DNA from: a virus
Strand: one strand, 5' to 3'
DNA length: 58,160 bases
IMG/VR virus record: IMGVR_UViG_3300032898_000006
Span: 1-58,160 of that record
The translations under genes and the position numbers were made by a program. Positions 43,614-52,791 of this stretch are shown piece by piece. Position 1 is the first letter of the stretch; every line of letters begins with the position of its first letter. A model generated the notes under the pieces. The model was not told the DNA's origin. It made no database searches and saw only the letters and a program-made list of their open reading frames with translations.

Positions 43614-44555
43614 TCAGACAGCCCGCAGGCGTTCCTCCGGGTCGGCGAAGCGCCGCACTAGCTCCCAGGCTTTCCACGGGGGCAGTTCGTCGTAGCTGAA
43701 CGTCTCCGTGTGGCCGCCGATGCCCGCCATGTCGCCGGCCGCGAGGTACGGGGCGAGACCGAGGTCGTTCCGCGCGTACGCGAGCGCCAGGCGCTCGACC
43801 ATCCTGGCGGTCCAGCCGGAGGAGAAGTGCGCGACGTTGAAGCACGACCAGCCGCGCCGGGTGAATTTGCCGATGCGCTGGGACCCTACTTGCGAGATGC
43901 CTATTTTCACCGCGTCGAGCTCGGCGCGGAAAAGGACGTAGACCAGCGCGGGCTGCGCCGGATCGAATCCGGATGCGACGGAGCAGTGGCAGCCATGGCC
44001 GGCCATGACGACGCCGACGGTTCGGCGGCCGATATCCCCGCACGAAAGGCATTCGGTTCGTATCGGGGTGTGAATGCCCCGGTAAGGTTCCAGGGGAATG
44101 AACCCGGCTTCCCGGAGAATCCGGTCGGCCTCCTCGGGCGCCTTCATGTGCGCGGCGGCGATGGCGCGGTGCCCGCAGTGGATGCAACCGGAGAAGCCCC
44201 TGCGGATACTCCCTAGGCGCGGTGCCACCTCGGCGCCGCAGCGCCCGCAACGGCAGCGCCATTTCCTGCTGCCCGCCCCTGGATAGGGCTCAAGCGGCTC
44301 CAGCCCGGCTTCGCGCATCATGGCGACGGCGACATCCTCGGCGAGGCGGATCTTCGCCGCCTGGCGCTTCTTCCCGCATTCGCCGCACTGGTGCCCGTGC
44401 TCCATCGCGTGCGTGAGCCGGGAAGAGCAAAGGGCGCCACATTTCATGCACTCGCACAGCCAGGCGGTTTTGGCGCCGGGATAGGGCTCTAGTGGCCTTA
44501 GGCTATTCGCGATCATGCGGGCCGATGCCTCGTCATGGGTGAGTTTTCGCGGCAT
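43614..44555 (-). CDS. Zinc-repeat plus GIY-YIG-like homing endonuclease
   Basis: 313 residues. Four treble-clef-like repeats, each with LxPLEPYPGA and CxxC...CxxC (WLCECMKCGALCSSRL; QCGECGKKRQA; WRCRCGRCGAEVAPRL; GCIHCGHRAIA; TECLSCGDIG), then a GIY-YIG-type domain: ALVYVLFRAELDAVKIGISQ, RIGKFTRRGW. The repeats probably read DNA. It sits between tape measure and hub gene, with a good -10 (TACAAT) just upstream of its ATG and lower GC than neighbours, all signs of an inserted mobile gene. Confidence 0.75.
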   Translation of the reverse strand: MPRKLTHDEASARMIANSLRPLEPYPGAKTAWLCECMKCGALCSSRLTHAMEHGHQCGECGKKRQAAKIRLAEDVAVAMMREAGLEPLEPYPGAGSRKWRCRCGRCGAEVAPRLGSIRRGFSGCIHCGHRAIAAAHMKAPEEADRILREAGFIPLEPYRGIHTPIRTECLSCGDIGRRTVGVVMAGHGCHCSVASGFDPAQPALVYVLFRAELDAVKIGISQVGSQRIGKFTRRGWSCFNVAHFSSGWTARMVERLALAYARNDLGLAPYLAAGDMAGIGGHTETFSYDELPPWKAWELVRRFADPEERLRAV

Positions 44556-44592
44556 ACCCTATTGTATCGCGAAAGCATTCGATAGGCGGTCG

Positions 44593-47500
44593 TTATGACA
44601 TTCTAACCTTGACGCCCGCCTGCGGCAGGATCTTCGTGGCGACGGCCTTCCCGATCCTGTTCACTAGAATGTTCACGTCCGAGTCGGACATCACCGTGTT
44701 GCCGTAGACGTTGATGTTTATCACCGGCCCGCCCGTCCCTGCGCCCCCCGCGCCGCCGCCGGCGGCGCTGAGCGCGAGCCCGCCCAGGCTCCCGGACGTC
44801 CCCGTCGTCACCGACCCGGCGAGCGCGTGCGCCGCCGCGACGACCTCGCCCTTCCCGGCGGTGATCCCCTGCGCGAGCTTCCTCGCGATCGACTTCCCGG
44901 AGTTCGACGGGTCGCCCGCCCCCGACAGCGGCCCCTGCTTGGCCGGGGAGAACGGCAGGAACGACTTGATGGTCGACGCGACTGACCCGATCGCGTTGCC
45001 GATCGAGCCGATCATCGACTTGACCCCGTTGATCAGGCCCTGGATTATCTTCGCGCCGGCCGAGTACAGCAGGCTGCCCACGTCGCCGAGGGCGGACAGG
45101 ATCCGGCCGGGGATCGACTTGACGAACGACAGCATGTCGCCCGCCTCGTCGCGGACCGCGCCGGTCGCGTCGTCCCACCAGCCGCGGAACAGCGACCCGA
45201 GCTTCCCGAACCAGCCGAGTACCGAGCGTATTTCCGAGATGTCGCCGGTGATCAGGAATTTAACGTACGACCAGGCGGCGTTCACGATCTTCATGATCAG
45301 GGCGTGCGCCGCCCGGATATCGGAGGTTATGTTCGACCAGATGGCCTTGACGAAGGCCGTTATCCCGGACCAGGCGGCCTTCGCCCCGGCGACGATCGCG
45401 TCCCAGACGGCGACCGCCGCCTTCTCGATATCCGACCAGTACTTCACGATCAGGACGACCGCGGCGATCACCGCGAGGACGATCAGGCCTATCCCGAGGA
45501 GCATCGCCGCGTTCGCCGCGATCCACGCGGCCATCGTGATGGCCGCCCCGGCGACGTTGCTGGCGACGATCATCGCGACCTTCGCGATCGTCTGGGCCAC
45601 CCACACCGCCGCCCCGGCGACCTGCTGCGCCCCGGCCGCTATCCACGCCCCCGCGGTGGTAGCGGCGGCGGCCACGTTGGACGCGACGACCGACGCGACC
45701 TTGACGGCCTGCCCGGCTACCCATGACGCGGCCGAGGCGATCTGCCGCCCGGCGGCGGCGAGCCACGACGCGGACGACTCCGCGGCGGCCTCGTCGTTCG
45801 CGGCCGCCGCCTCCTCGGCGGCGCCCTCCTGGACGCCGGCGGCCTCGGTCGCGGCCTCCTCCTGCGCCGCCGCCGCGGACTCGGCCGAGGCGGCCTGCGT
45901 GCCGGCGGTCTCCTTGGAGATGATCCCGAGCGCCTTGAGAGTCGCCTGCACGGTTTTCACGGCGCCGCTGACCGCGTCGAAGGCCTTCTTCGCGATCGCG
46001 ATGACGGCGACCACGGCGGCGATCGCGGTGACGCTGGCGAAGATGACCTCGGTCAGGGTCTTGTGCTTCGCGGTCCACTCGGCGATCGGGATGATGACCT
46101 TCGTCACCGCCGACATGACGGCGGTCACCGCGGGCAGCAGGGCGGAGCCGATCGCGATGCCGGTGTTCTCGATGCCGGTCTTCGCCTGCGAGATCTTGAA
46201 GTTGAAGGTCCCCTGGATCGTCGACCAGTTGTCCACCTGGCCGCCGCTCTTCTTCGCCGCGTCGCCGATCACCTTCACGTTGTTCGCGAACGTCCCCGAC
46301 GACTTCCCCGACAGCATCAGCGCGGTGTTCAGCCCGGTGGCGCCGCCCATCATCTTCGCGAGCGCCGCGGTGTAGGTCTGCGCGGCGGGGCCGCCGGCGG
46401 TCAGCAGCGAGTTGAACCCGTGGGCCTTCCCCGCCACGGACGCGAACTGGTCGGCCATCGTCTTGGCGGTGAGCGGCAGCCCCTTGGTCGCGTTGTACCA
46501 GGTCGTGTAGCTGGTGCCGCCGTCGAGGTAGGACTTGGACACCGACTGGATCGACGGCGGCAGCTTCGCGAGCATGGTCTGCGCGTCCTGCGCCGCCGAC
46601 GTGCTCTGGTTGAACGCGTTCATCAGGACTTCGCCGGACTTGCCCATGTGGGTCGTGATGGCGGTGGTCAGCTCGCCGATCGTCCCGGTGAGCCCCTCCT
46701 TGCCGAGGTTCTTCGCGACGGTCTGGCTGTTCAGGCCGAGCTGGTTCATCTCGCCGATCGCGACCGAGTTCGGGTTCGACAGCGACCGGATGGTGTTCGC
46801 GAGGTCCTGCGTGGACTGCTGCGCGGACATCCCCTGCGACGTCATGGTCGCGATGGCGCCGCCGACCTGCGCGAAGCTCAGGCCGACCTTCGCCGCGAGC
46901 GGCGCCACCGACGACATCGACGACGCGAGGTCCTGCATCTTCATGTCGCCGGCGCCGACCGTCGCGATGATCTCGTTCATCATCGACGCGGACCGCTGGG
47001 TGGCGTTCGACGCGTTGGTCGTGGACCCGTAGTAGGCGTTCATCGTGCCGACGAGGGTCTTCGACACGGTGTCGAGGTCGGCGCCGCCGACTTTCGCGCC
47101 CTCCGCCGCTATCTTCAGCATGTCGAGGCCGGTCTGGGCGTGGAACCCGCCGGACTCGATGTGGTACATCGCGTTGGTGATGTCGCTGGCGCTGGTGGCC
47201 GTCGCGGTCGACACCTGCAGGATCCCGGCCTGCACCATGCCGAGCTTCGACGCGGACTCGCCCGCGTCGGTCACCAGGTGAGTCGTCGAGTCCTGGAAGT
47301 TGCCCGCGGCCTTGACCATGACCGCCGCGGCGACCCCGAGGCCGAGGGCGGTGATCCCGGCGACCTTCCCCATGGTGCCGAGGCTGATCCCGCCCGCGTC
47401 GGAGGCGTCCTTAACGGCGACGGTGCTGGCCGCCGCCTCGTCGTTCTTCGCCGCCGCCGCCACGGCGGTGTCGGACTGGACCTTCTGCGCGTCCGACACG

Positions 47501-47901
47501 GCCTTCGCCGCCACGGCGGCGTCCCGCTGCGCGGCGGTCAGCCGCCCGCTCGCGGCGATCAGCGCGTCAGTCGACGCCGTGTCGTCATCCGCCGCCCCGG
47601 CCGCCGCCCGCTGGGCGTCCAGCAAGGCCGTCTCCGCGTCCGCCAGGGCCTTAGCGGACTCGGCCGCCTTCGCCTGCGCGGCGTCCACCCGGGCCGTCGC
47701 CAGGTCCAGGGCGTCCGCCCCGGAGGCGGTATTCAGCAGCGACTCGTCGATCGCGTCGCCCGCGCCCCTGGCGGTCTCCGCCGCCTTCGTGGCGGACTCA
47801 CTGAACTTGCCGAGAGACTCGTCGATCTTCGCGAAGATCTCCGACGCCGCGTCCCTGGCCTCGAGGATCGCCAAAATCGTGAAGGACTCGGCGCCTGCCA
47901 C
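44593..47901 (-). CDS. Tape measure protein
   Basis: 1102 residues, the longest gene. The N-terminus is a long Ala/Asp coiled coil (about 20-170). Then comes a hydrophobic segment (VAGITALGLGVAAAVMVKAA) and the phage TMP core (STTHLVTDAGESASKLGMVQ; MYHIESGGFHAQTGLDMLKI; AAPLAAKVGLSFAQVGGAIA), an Ala-rich region with several TM-like helices around residue 800 (LLGIGLIVLAVIAAVVLIVK), and a C-terminal region with SIPGRILSALGDVGSLLYSA and FLPFSPAKQGPLSG. It sets siphovirus tail length. GTG start. Confidence 0.93.
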   Translation of the reverse strand: MAGAESFTILAILEARDAASEIFAKIDESLGKFSESATKAAETARGAGDAIDESLLNTASGADALDLATARVDAAQAKAAESAKALADAETALLDAQRAAAGAADDDTASTDALIAASGRLTAAQRDAAVAAKAVSDAQKVQSDTAVAAAAKNDEAAASTVAVKDASDAGGISLGTMGKVAGITALGLGVAAAVMVKAAGNFQDSTTHLVTDAGESASKLGMVQAGILQVSTATATSASDITNAMYHIESGGFHAQTGLDMLKIAAEGAKVGGADLDTVSKTLVGTMNAYYGSTTNASNATQRSASMMNEIIATVGAGDMKMQDLASSMSSVAPLAAKVGLSFAQVGGAIATMTSQGMSAQQSTQDLANTIRSLSNPNSVAIGEMNQLGLNSQTVAKNLGKEGLTGTIGELTTAITTHMGKSGEVLMNAFNQSTSAAQDAQTMLAKLPPSIQSVSKSYLDGGTSYTTWYNATKGLPLTAKTMADQFASVAGKAHGFNSLLTAGGPAAQTYTAALAKMMGGATGLNTALMLSGKSSGTFANNVKVIGDAAKKSGGQVDNWSTIQGTFNFKISQAKTGIENTGIAIGSALLPAVTAVMSAVTKVIIPIAEWTAKHKTLTEVIFASVTAIAAVVAVIAIAKKAFDAVSGAVKTVQATLKALGIISKETAGTQAASAESAAAAQEEAATEAAGVQEGAAEEAAAANDEAAAESSASWLAAAGRQIASAASWVAGQAVKVASVVASNVAAAATTAGAWIAAGAQQVAGAAVWVAQTIAKVAMIVASNVAGAAITMAAWIAANAAMLLGIGLIVLAVIAAVVLIVKYWSDIEKAAVAVWDAIVAGAKAAWSGITAFVKAIWSNITSDIRAAHALIMKIVNAAWSYVKFLITGDISEIRSVLGWFGKLGSLFRGWWDDATGAVRDEAGDMLSFVKSIPGRILSALGDVGSLLYSAGAKIIQGLINGVKSMIGSIGNAIGSVASTIKSFLPFSPAKQGPLSGAGDPSNSGKSIARKLAQGITAGKGEVVAAAHALAGSVTTGTSGSLGGLALSAAGGGAGGAGTGGPVININVYGNTVMSDSDVNILVNRIGKAVATKILPQAGVKVRMS

Positions 47902-47938
47902 CTCTCACCGCCCGCCGGGGTAAGGGGGCCGGCACGGC

Positions 47939-48145
47939 TTACTTGCGCCTGTTGGCCTGCGCGGCGCGGGCGTTCTCATCGCGGCGGATCATCGCGATGC
48001 ACAGCTGGTAGTCGGCCATCTCGAGGTGCGACCGCTCAGCCGCCGTCTCCCTCGTCAAGCCGAACCGCTGCCACATCTCCTGCTCCCACAGCATCTGCTG
48101 CAGCACCGCCGGGCCCGTCGCCCCCATCCGGATCGCCGCCGACAA
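47939..48145 (-). CDS. Tail assembly chaperone, frameshifted C-terminal part
   Basis: Frame encodes ELSAAIRMGATGPAVLQQML and WEQEMWQRFGLTRETAAERS, typical of the T-part of siphovirus tail chaperones. It lies +1 relative to the upstream chaperone frame and has no good start of its own (only TTG 48145). A run of six G/C bases (48182-48187) upstream is a likely slip site, producing the fused G-T protein. Confidence 0.7.
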   Translation of the reverse strand: MSAAIRMGATGPAVLQQMLWEQEMWQRFGLTRETAAERSHLEMADYQLCIAMIRRDENARAAQANRRK

Positions 48146-48575
48146 CTCCGTCAGGAAACCGGGCCGCCTCCTGGCCCGTCCGGGGGGCGTTCAGCCGGTC
48201 GCACACGGCCCACACCTGGTCGAAGACGGGACCCTTGATCTCGGCGACGGACCGGCGGCGCTCGCACCCCGGCGGGTACGTGACCCTGCCCTTGCCGTCG
48301 GTCACCCCGGCGAGGGACAGGACGACGCCGTTCTCGTCGTCAAGGTTCCACGAGTCGAGGGAGTAGACGACCATCTCGGTCCGGGACGCGGTGTAGTCCA
48401 TCTCCGCGTACTGGCGCTGGCCGGCGACGTCGACCCGCTGCTTGCCGCCGAGCAGGTCGTCGACGTGGCCTTTCTCCGCCTGGGTGAGTGCCTTCTTGAC
48501 TTTCACCCAGTAGCCTGCGCCGAGCTCGATCGTCTCGGTGCCGTCGTAGCCGAGTGCGGCTGCGTAGCCTGGCAT
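48036..48575 (-). CDS. Tail assembly chaperone (first frame)
   Basis: 179 residues from ATG 48575: ETIELGAGYWVKVKKALTQA, YTASRTEMVVYSLDSWNLDD, FDQVWAVCDRLNA. Located between the major tail protein and the tape measure, as in siphoviruses. Beyond about residue 140 the frame is Gly/Asp-rich (DGGDGPGGAAADAVGAGD) while the +1 frame carries the conserved C-terminal sequence. The chaperone pair keeps the tape measure soluble before tail tube assembly. Confidence 0.8.
   Translation of the reverse strand: MPGYAAALGYDGTETIELGAGYWVKVKKALTQAEKGHVDDLLGGKQRVDVAGQRQYAEMDYTASRTEMVVYSLDSWNLDDENGVVLSLAGVTDGKGRVTYPPGCERRRSVAEIKGPVFDQVWAVCDRLNAPRTGQEAARFPDGVVGGDPDGGDGPGGAAADAVGAGDVAAVRLDEGDGG
48182..48187 (-). 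promoter_or_regulatory. Candidate +1 frameshift site
   Basis: On the minus strand the codons GCC-CCC-CGG contain six C's; slipping +1 on CCC-C enters the frame of the downstream chaperone part. A -1 shift here would meet TGA after about 12 codons, so +1 (or -2) is the only productive direction. Confidence 0.5.
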
Positions 48576-48604
48576 TCAATGTCCTTCATGTGCGGGAACG
48601 GGAA

Positions 48605-48640
48605 AGCCCCCGGAGGGATGTCCGGGAGCCGGGGGGTTCG
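48605..48640 (-). terminator. Terminator after major tail protein gene
   Basis: On the minus strand CCCCCGG...CCGGGGG (7 bp) followed by CTTTCCC, just after the stop at 48645. Similar GGGGGCTTT hairpins occur at 54.47 and 57.6 kb. A partial terminator would give extra tail-tube protein relative to chaperones. Confidence 0.55.
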
Positions 48641-48644
48641 GGGG

Positions 48645-49628
48645 TCAGCCGGTGTAGGCGGTCGCGACGTCGTTGACGACGACTGCCTGGATGGTGTACT
48701 CGCTGCCGCCGCTTAGCGGCCGGCTCGCCTCCCACGTCCAGCTGCTCATGATCACGTCGTCAAACTTGACATCTGCCCCGAACTTGGACATAACGACCTG
48801 CGGGCAGTTGAACGTGACCGACGCCCCGCTCCCCCCGGGGTGGGTGAACCCGAGCGACAGCGCCCCGAGGGTCTGGTCGAGCATCGTGGTGAAGTCGCCG
48901 TACGTGGCGGCGTTCAGCGACGTCCACACCACGTCGCAGGTGCCGCTGACGTGCAGCGACACGGGGGTGATGAACGACGGCCCGTGCTCGCCCGAGTACG
49001 TCCACGTCTCCTTGAGGCCGTTGTCGATGTCGAGCGTCACGTTCGTGATGTCCGCGCGCGCGCTCCCGCCGAGGGAGAACGACGCCTCGGAGAACACCCA
49101 CGGCAGCTCGTTCGTCACGCTGATCGCGGTCGGGGTGGTGAGGATCGCCACCGACTGGCCGGACATGTCCGCGCTGATCATCACCGGGTCGTTGCCGGCC
49201 GGGGCCTTCACCGAGAACTTCCCGACCCGGCAGCCCGCGAACTGCAGGCTCTGGTAGTTGCCGAGGTTCTTCTCGACCGTCAGCGACGCGAGCGTGTTGG
49301 CCTGGCTCAAAGTGTGCGTGTAGGAGGGCGAGGAGCCGGTGACCGCGTCCGTGCCGATCGCCGCGACCAGCAGCGGGATCGCGTTCGAGGGGAACAGCGG
49401 CCCCTCGATCGTCCCGACGTTCTTCGCCTCGCCCTCGAGGTTGAAAACCTGCTTGTCCCGGTCGCCCATCATCAGCGTCGGGGAGAACCAGCCCGGGTCG
49501 TACTCCATCCCGTTGCTGGTCATGGGGAGAAATGTGGTCGCGCTGACCGCTTCCCCGAAGTCGGTCTCCACCGCGAAGCCGGTGGCGGACAGCGATCCTG
49601 GGCGCTCTGTTAGGGCTGGGTAAGCCAC
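48645..49628 (-). CDS. Major tail protein
   Basis: 327 residues from GTG 49628, with AAAGGAGGAG 5 nt upstream. MAYPALTERPGSLSATGFAV, then TSNGMEYDPGWFSPTLMMGD, NLEGEAKNVGTIEGPLFPSN and WTWEASRPLSGGSEYTIQAV: a mixed beta protein of tail-tube size, placed between connectors and chaperone genes. A frame extending upstream to 50039 runs through the plus-strand moron and is not coding there. Confidence 0.8.
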   Translation of the reverse strand: MAYPALTERPGSLSATGFAVETDFGEAVSATTFLPMTSNGMEYDPGWFSPTLMMGDRDKQVFNLEGEAKNVGTIEGPLFPSNAIPLLVAAIGTDAVTGSSPSYTHTLSQANTLASLTVEKNLGNYQSLQFAGCRVGKFSVKAPAGNDPVMISADMSGQSVAILTTPTAISVTNELPWVFSEASFSLGGSARADITNVTLDIDNGLKETWTYSGEHGPSFITPVSLHVSGTCDVVWTSLNAATYGDFTTMLDQTLGALSLGFTHPGGSGASVTFNCPQVVMSKFGADVKFDDVIMSSWTWEASRPLSGGSEYTIQAVVVNDVATAYTG

Positions 49629-49694
49629 GGCGCTCCTCCTTTGCTCTGGTGCGTGCGTGGGCGGGGCGCGTGCCGGGAATGGCATGCTGGCGGC

Positions 49695-50069
49695 ATGGAC
49701 GAGACAGGCGAGATCGCGGCGTTCTACGCGGCGAGGCTCGACGAGGAAGAGGCGCGAGCATGGGCCGTCCACGACGTGGGGCAGTGCGACGCGCTCTTGT
49801 ACGCGGAAGACATGGCGGACGCGGCTCGCCGTGACCCTGACTGCAACTGCGGCCGCCCTGCCCGCACGCTGCGCGAGATCGCGGCCAAGCGGCGCATCGT
49901 CGCCGACTGCGAGCGGGCCATGAGCAGGCAGCCGGGGTTCAACGCCGGCCATGCCCGGTACGGGTCGCCGTTCCCGGCGCCACACGCCAACCTGGCGTTC
50001 CGGACGCTCATGTCGCTCGTGTCCGCCTACGACAAGCACCCGGAGTACAAGCCGGGGTGGAAGCCGTGA
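49695..50069 (+). CDS. DUF6221-like moron protein (124 aa)
   Basis: Begins FYAARLDEEEARAWAVHD, later DCNCGRPARTLREIAAKRRI and VSAYDKHPEYKPGWKP. This pattern (acidic helix, KRRIV helix, final HPEYxxxW) resembles DUF6221 proteins of actinomycetes and their phages. Plus-strand gene between minus-strand structural genes, with a -10-like CATGCT 6 nt before the ATG. Confidence 0.65.
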   Translation: MDETGEIAAFYAARLDEEEARAWAVHDVGQCDALLYAEDMADAARRDPDCNCGRPARTLREIAAKRRIVADCERAMSRQPGFNAGHARYGSPFPAPHANLAFRTLMSLVSAYDKHPEYKPGWKP

Positions 50070-50446
50070 GCTGGCCTGAGATCACGGGAGCAAGCGAGAT
50101 CACGGCGATTGCCGAGCTGGTCAGGCCATGGCTGCACGTCGAGGACATCAGGCGCCCGGCGCTGCGAATCGATCTGCCGTTCGGCCCGTACGAGTTCGAG
50201 TCGGTCGTCATCGCCGCAGACGAGATGCCGGCCACCGCTAGGGGGGTCCGGGCGGCGCTGCTGGCGAGGGCGGAGGACGCCCTGGCGGCGCTCGAGCCTG
50301 CCGGGTGGCATCTGTCGGAGTGCCCGCGGATGCGGTTCGACGGCAGCCTCACGCCGCTGGTCCGCACGCTCGCCGGGGAGTTGGTGAAGCCTGCGGTCCA
50401 GCGCGCGATCAGCCTGCGGGTGGACTTCGCGGTGATACGGCTGTGA
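50066..50446 (+). CDS. Hypothetical moron protein (126 aa)
   Basis: GTG 50066 overlaps the upstream stop (GTGA). Mixed alpha/beta (ITAIAELVRPWLHVEDIRRP, ALLARAEDALAALEPAGWHL). Unrecognised. Confidence 0.55.
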   Translation: MSWPEITGASEITAIAELVRPWLHVEDIRRPALRIDLPFGPYEFESVVIAADEMPATARGVRAALLARAEDALAALEPAGWHLSECPRMRFDGSLTPLVRTLAGELVKPAVQRAISLRVDFAVIRL

Positions 50447-50613
50447 GCGGATGGTGGGAGCTCGCGCTCGCCGCCGTCCTGTTCCCCGGCGGCTGCGCGC
50501 TGTTCGCGCGGGGGCTGCTGCGGGCGTCGATCTCAGTCGCCGTGACCGGGTTGCTCATCGGGGAGGCGGCGGCCGTCCCGATGGCGTTCTGGTCCGCCGC
50601 GCACCTCGGCTAG
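50443..50613 (+). CDS. Small membrane moron protein (56 aa)
   Basis: GTG 50443 overlaps the previous stop. Two TM helices (WWELALAAVLFPGGCALFAR; ISVAVTGLLIGEAAAVPMAF). Possibly a superinfection or membrane-modifying moron; no direct evidence. Confidence 0.55.
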   Translation: MSGWWELALAAVLFPGGCALFARGLLRASISVAVTGLLIGEAAAVPMAFWSAAHLG

Positions 50614-50620
50614 CGCCTCG

Positions 50621-50863
50621 CTACTCGCCTTCGGCGCCTTCGGCGCCGTCCGCGCCGCCGTCGCCCTGCGCGGCGGCGCCCTTGGGCTTCCGCTTGCCGC
50701 TGGCCGTCACGGGCTCGACGTCCGCCCTGCGGGTGTACCGGCCGGCGTCGGCCGCCGGGACCTCGAACTCCGCCCCGGGTTCTACCTCGCCGATGCCGTG
50801 GTGGGTGAACGTGGTCGGGTGGCCTCCGGTGTACCGGAGCCGCACCCGTTCGTTACTCGACAA
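50621..50863 (-). CDS. Small head-tail joining protein (80 aa)
   Basis: VRLRYTGGHPTTFTHHGIGE and VEPGAEFEVPAADAGRYTRR is the pattern of short beta proteins between tail completion and major tail genes of actinophages. Acidic low-complexity tail (GGADGAEGAEGE). Overlaps the upstream gene by 11 nt. Confidence 0.6.
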   Translation of the reverse strand: MSSNERVRLRYTGGHPTTFTHHGIGEVEPGAEFEVPAADAGRYTRRADVEPVTASGKRKPKGAAAQGDGGADGAEGAEGE

Positions 50864-51311
50864 TGACGGCCTCCCTCGCGGCGTCGGCGAAGCTCTGCAG
50901 GATCAGGCTCGTCAGCGGCGAGATGGCCCGCTCGGGGAAGTCGTTGGCCTTGGTCCCGGGGTGCTGGACGCTCTTCGCGTACGCGATCGGCCCGTGCCCC
51001 CGGTTCTCGAGCCAGCGCAGCGCCTTCGCGTTCCGGGCGGCGATCGGGTGAGCCCTTGTGCCCCCGATGACGTACGGCAGGTAGGGGACGGTGCCGTAGA
51101 GCACGACCCACATCATCCCCGCGGACGGCTCGAGGCGGGAGCCGATCGACTGCCGGAGGTTCCCCGCGGTCGGCCCGGCGCCGACCGGGGACTGCATCTT
51201 CATCGCCCGGGACGCGAGCGGCTCCACGTCGGCGGCCCACGCCCGGGAGGCGGCCTGCCAGTCGAACTTCAGGCTCCGGTCAGCGCCGGACACCGTCATC
51301 GTCATGCTCAT
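50853..51311 (-). CDS. HK97 gp10-like tail completion protein
   Basis: 152 residues: AADVEPLASRAMKMQSPVGA, GNLRQSIGSRLEPS, VPYLPYVIGGTRAHPI and KANDFPERAISPLTS follow the HK97-gp10 family order (N-terminal helix, SP..TG.LR.S, Y....E.GT..., ......PFL..A). Position agrees. Confidence 0.8.
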   Translation of the reverse strand: MSMTMTVSGADRSLKFDWQAASRAWAADVEPLASRAMKMQSPVGAGPTAGNLRQSIGSRLEPSAGMMWVVLYGTVPYLPYVIGGTRAHPIAARNAKALRWLENRGHGPIAYAKSVQHPGTKANDFPERAISPLTSLILQSFADAAREAVIVE

Positions 51312-51805
51312 GCTTGCACCACCTCGTCGATGTCGACGCTTATGCGCTGGACGTACCAGAGCATCCGGGGCCCTGCCACGCTCCGCTCGGGCGGGTAGTC
51401 GCTGGCGAAGGACTCGCCGATCTTCTGGATCTGCGTGTCGTCGTCGTTGACCGCGTTAGGCCCCATCGGGACGCCGGCAGCCGAGATGAACAGCGGCATC
51501 GTCGTCGTCATAAAGCACCGGAGGATGGCGTCGGTGATCTTCGGGAACGGCTCGTTCTGCATGGCCTTGTCCGGGGTGGACATGTACGCCACGTAGACGT
51601 CCATGGCCCACGTGAACTTCATGAAACCCTGGCCGCGGGGGGCGGTCTGCCTGGCGGCCTTGAGGTGCCCGCCCCACACGTAGGCGCGGGGGGAGGAGAT
51701 CTTCTCCGTGACCGGCGGGGTGATCCACGCCGTCAGCGGCCCGGTGCCGGGCAGCGGGAGACCGTCGAGCAGGCCCTTCACGTACGCCTGGCAGCTGTCG
51801 AGCAC
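51308..51805 (-). CDS. Head-tail connector/tail terminator-like protein (165 aa)
   Basis: GTG 51805 shares one base with the upstream stop. LDSCQAYVKGLLDGLPLPG, AYVWGGHLKAARQTAPRGQG and DVYVAYMSTPD ... WYVQRISVDIDEVVQA fit the tail-terminator (gpU-like) slot after the gp10-like gene. Not conclusively identified. Confidence 0.6.
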   Translation of the reverse strand: MLDSCQAYVKGLLDGLPLPGTGPLTAWITPPVTEKISSPRAYVWGGHLKAARQTAPRGQGFMKFTWAMDVYVAYMSTPDKAMQNEPFPKITDAILRCFMTTTMPLFISAAGVPMGPNAVNDDDTQIQKIGESFASDYPPERSVAGPRMLWYVQRISVDIDEVVQA

Positions 51806-52791
51806 TACATGACCCTCCGGAACGAGTCGAGCAGGCCCTTGAGCTCGGTCTCGATGTCCTTGGACGCTTCCTCCGACGACACCCGCTGCCCCGACATGTC
51901 CTGCACGGCGATCGCGTCGATGCCCGAGTCCAGCGCCTGAATGCACGCCGCGTAGACCGCCGCCTCGATGGCCGTCGCGGGAAGCGCCGAGATGAGCGTC
52001 CCCTGCTGGTGACCGAACGCGAGGGGCGCGGTGAGGGTGACCGTGCCGGGGCCGGCCTGCGCTGTCCCGGCGTTGTTCGGAAGGACCAGGGGCGAGGACG
52101 CCGAGACCGACTCGGCTGACACCGGCTCGGTCGCCGACCCGTCGTAGGCGAAACCCGACGCGTTCGCCCAGCCGGTCACGTCGTCGACGTTCAGGACGGT
52201 GTCGCCCGCCTCGGCGCCCTCGGTGAGGCTTGTGTGCGGCCAGCCGTTGATGTAGCAGACCTGGACGCGCTGGCCGCCGCGCCCGCCGCCGCCGCGCCAC
52301 GCCCCGTTCGGGGTGGGGATGCCCGCGCCGCACCCGTACCAGGAGATCCATCCCGGCGCGACGTCGATCGTCCAGCCGCCGTCAGGGGCGGTCCCGGCCG
52401 CCGAGTCGCCGGAGAACAGCAGCGGATGCCGGATATCCCACTGGCCGGCGGTGACCGGCGTCCAGACGCGCGGGAACGCCCTCGACGAGCTGACCTGGAT
52501 CGCGAGCACTTCCGTCACGGGCCAGCGCTTCATGTTCAGCACGCCGACGCCGGTGTTCGGGTCGACGTTGCACCGCGGCGCCCCCGGCCCGTTCAGGTAC
52601 TCGGTGTCCGCGGTCGCCCGCAGCGGCTGGTGGCAGTAGGTGTCGATCCGGGACGTCGCCCGCCAGATGACGTCGACAGCGGCGGCCTGCTGCTGGGCCT
52701 GGGTCGAATCAGGGTCTGGGATTAGCGTCCACGACACTCCCGTGGGCGCATTGAAAAGCAGCTGGGGCGTGAGGTAGGCCGTGCCGAGCAT
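51805..52791 (-). CDS. Head-tail adaptor-like protein (328 aa)
   Basis: Starts MLGTAYLTPQLLFNAPTGVS; ATSRIDTYCHQPLRATADTE and WPVTEVLAIQVSSSR resemble the HK97 gp6-like adaptor core, expanded by a beta insertion (GWANASGFAYDGSATEPVSA). The C-terminal helix KDIETELKGLLDSFRRVM also fits adaptor proteins. Confidence 0.6.
   Translation of the reverse strand: MLGTAYLTPQLLFNAPTGVSWTLIPDPDSTQAQQQAAAVDVIWRATSRIDTYCHQPLRATADTEYLNGPGAPRCNVDPNTGVGVLNMKRWPVTEVLAIQVSSSRAFPRVWTPVTAGQWDIRHPLLFSGDSAAGTAPDGGWTIDVAPGWISWYGCGAGIPTPNGAWRGGGGRGGQRVQVCYINGWPHTSLTEGAEAGDTVLNVDDVTGWANASGFAYDGSATEPVSAESVSASSPLVLPNNAGTAQAGPGTVTLTAPLAFGHQQGTLISALPATAIEAAVYAACIQALDSGIDAIAVQDMSGQRVSSEEASKDIETELKGLLDSFRRVM

Noticed and set aside
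48645-50039. 464-codon version of the major tail protein
   Set aside because: The extra N-terminus is Arg/Pro-rich shadow of a plus-strand gene. A strong Shine-Dalgarno marks GTG 49628.
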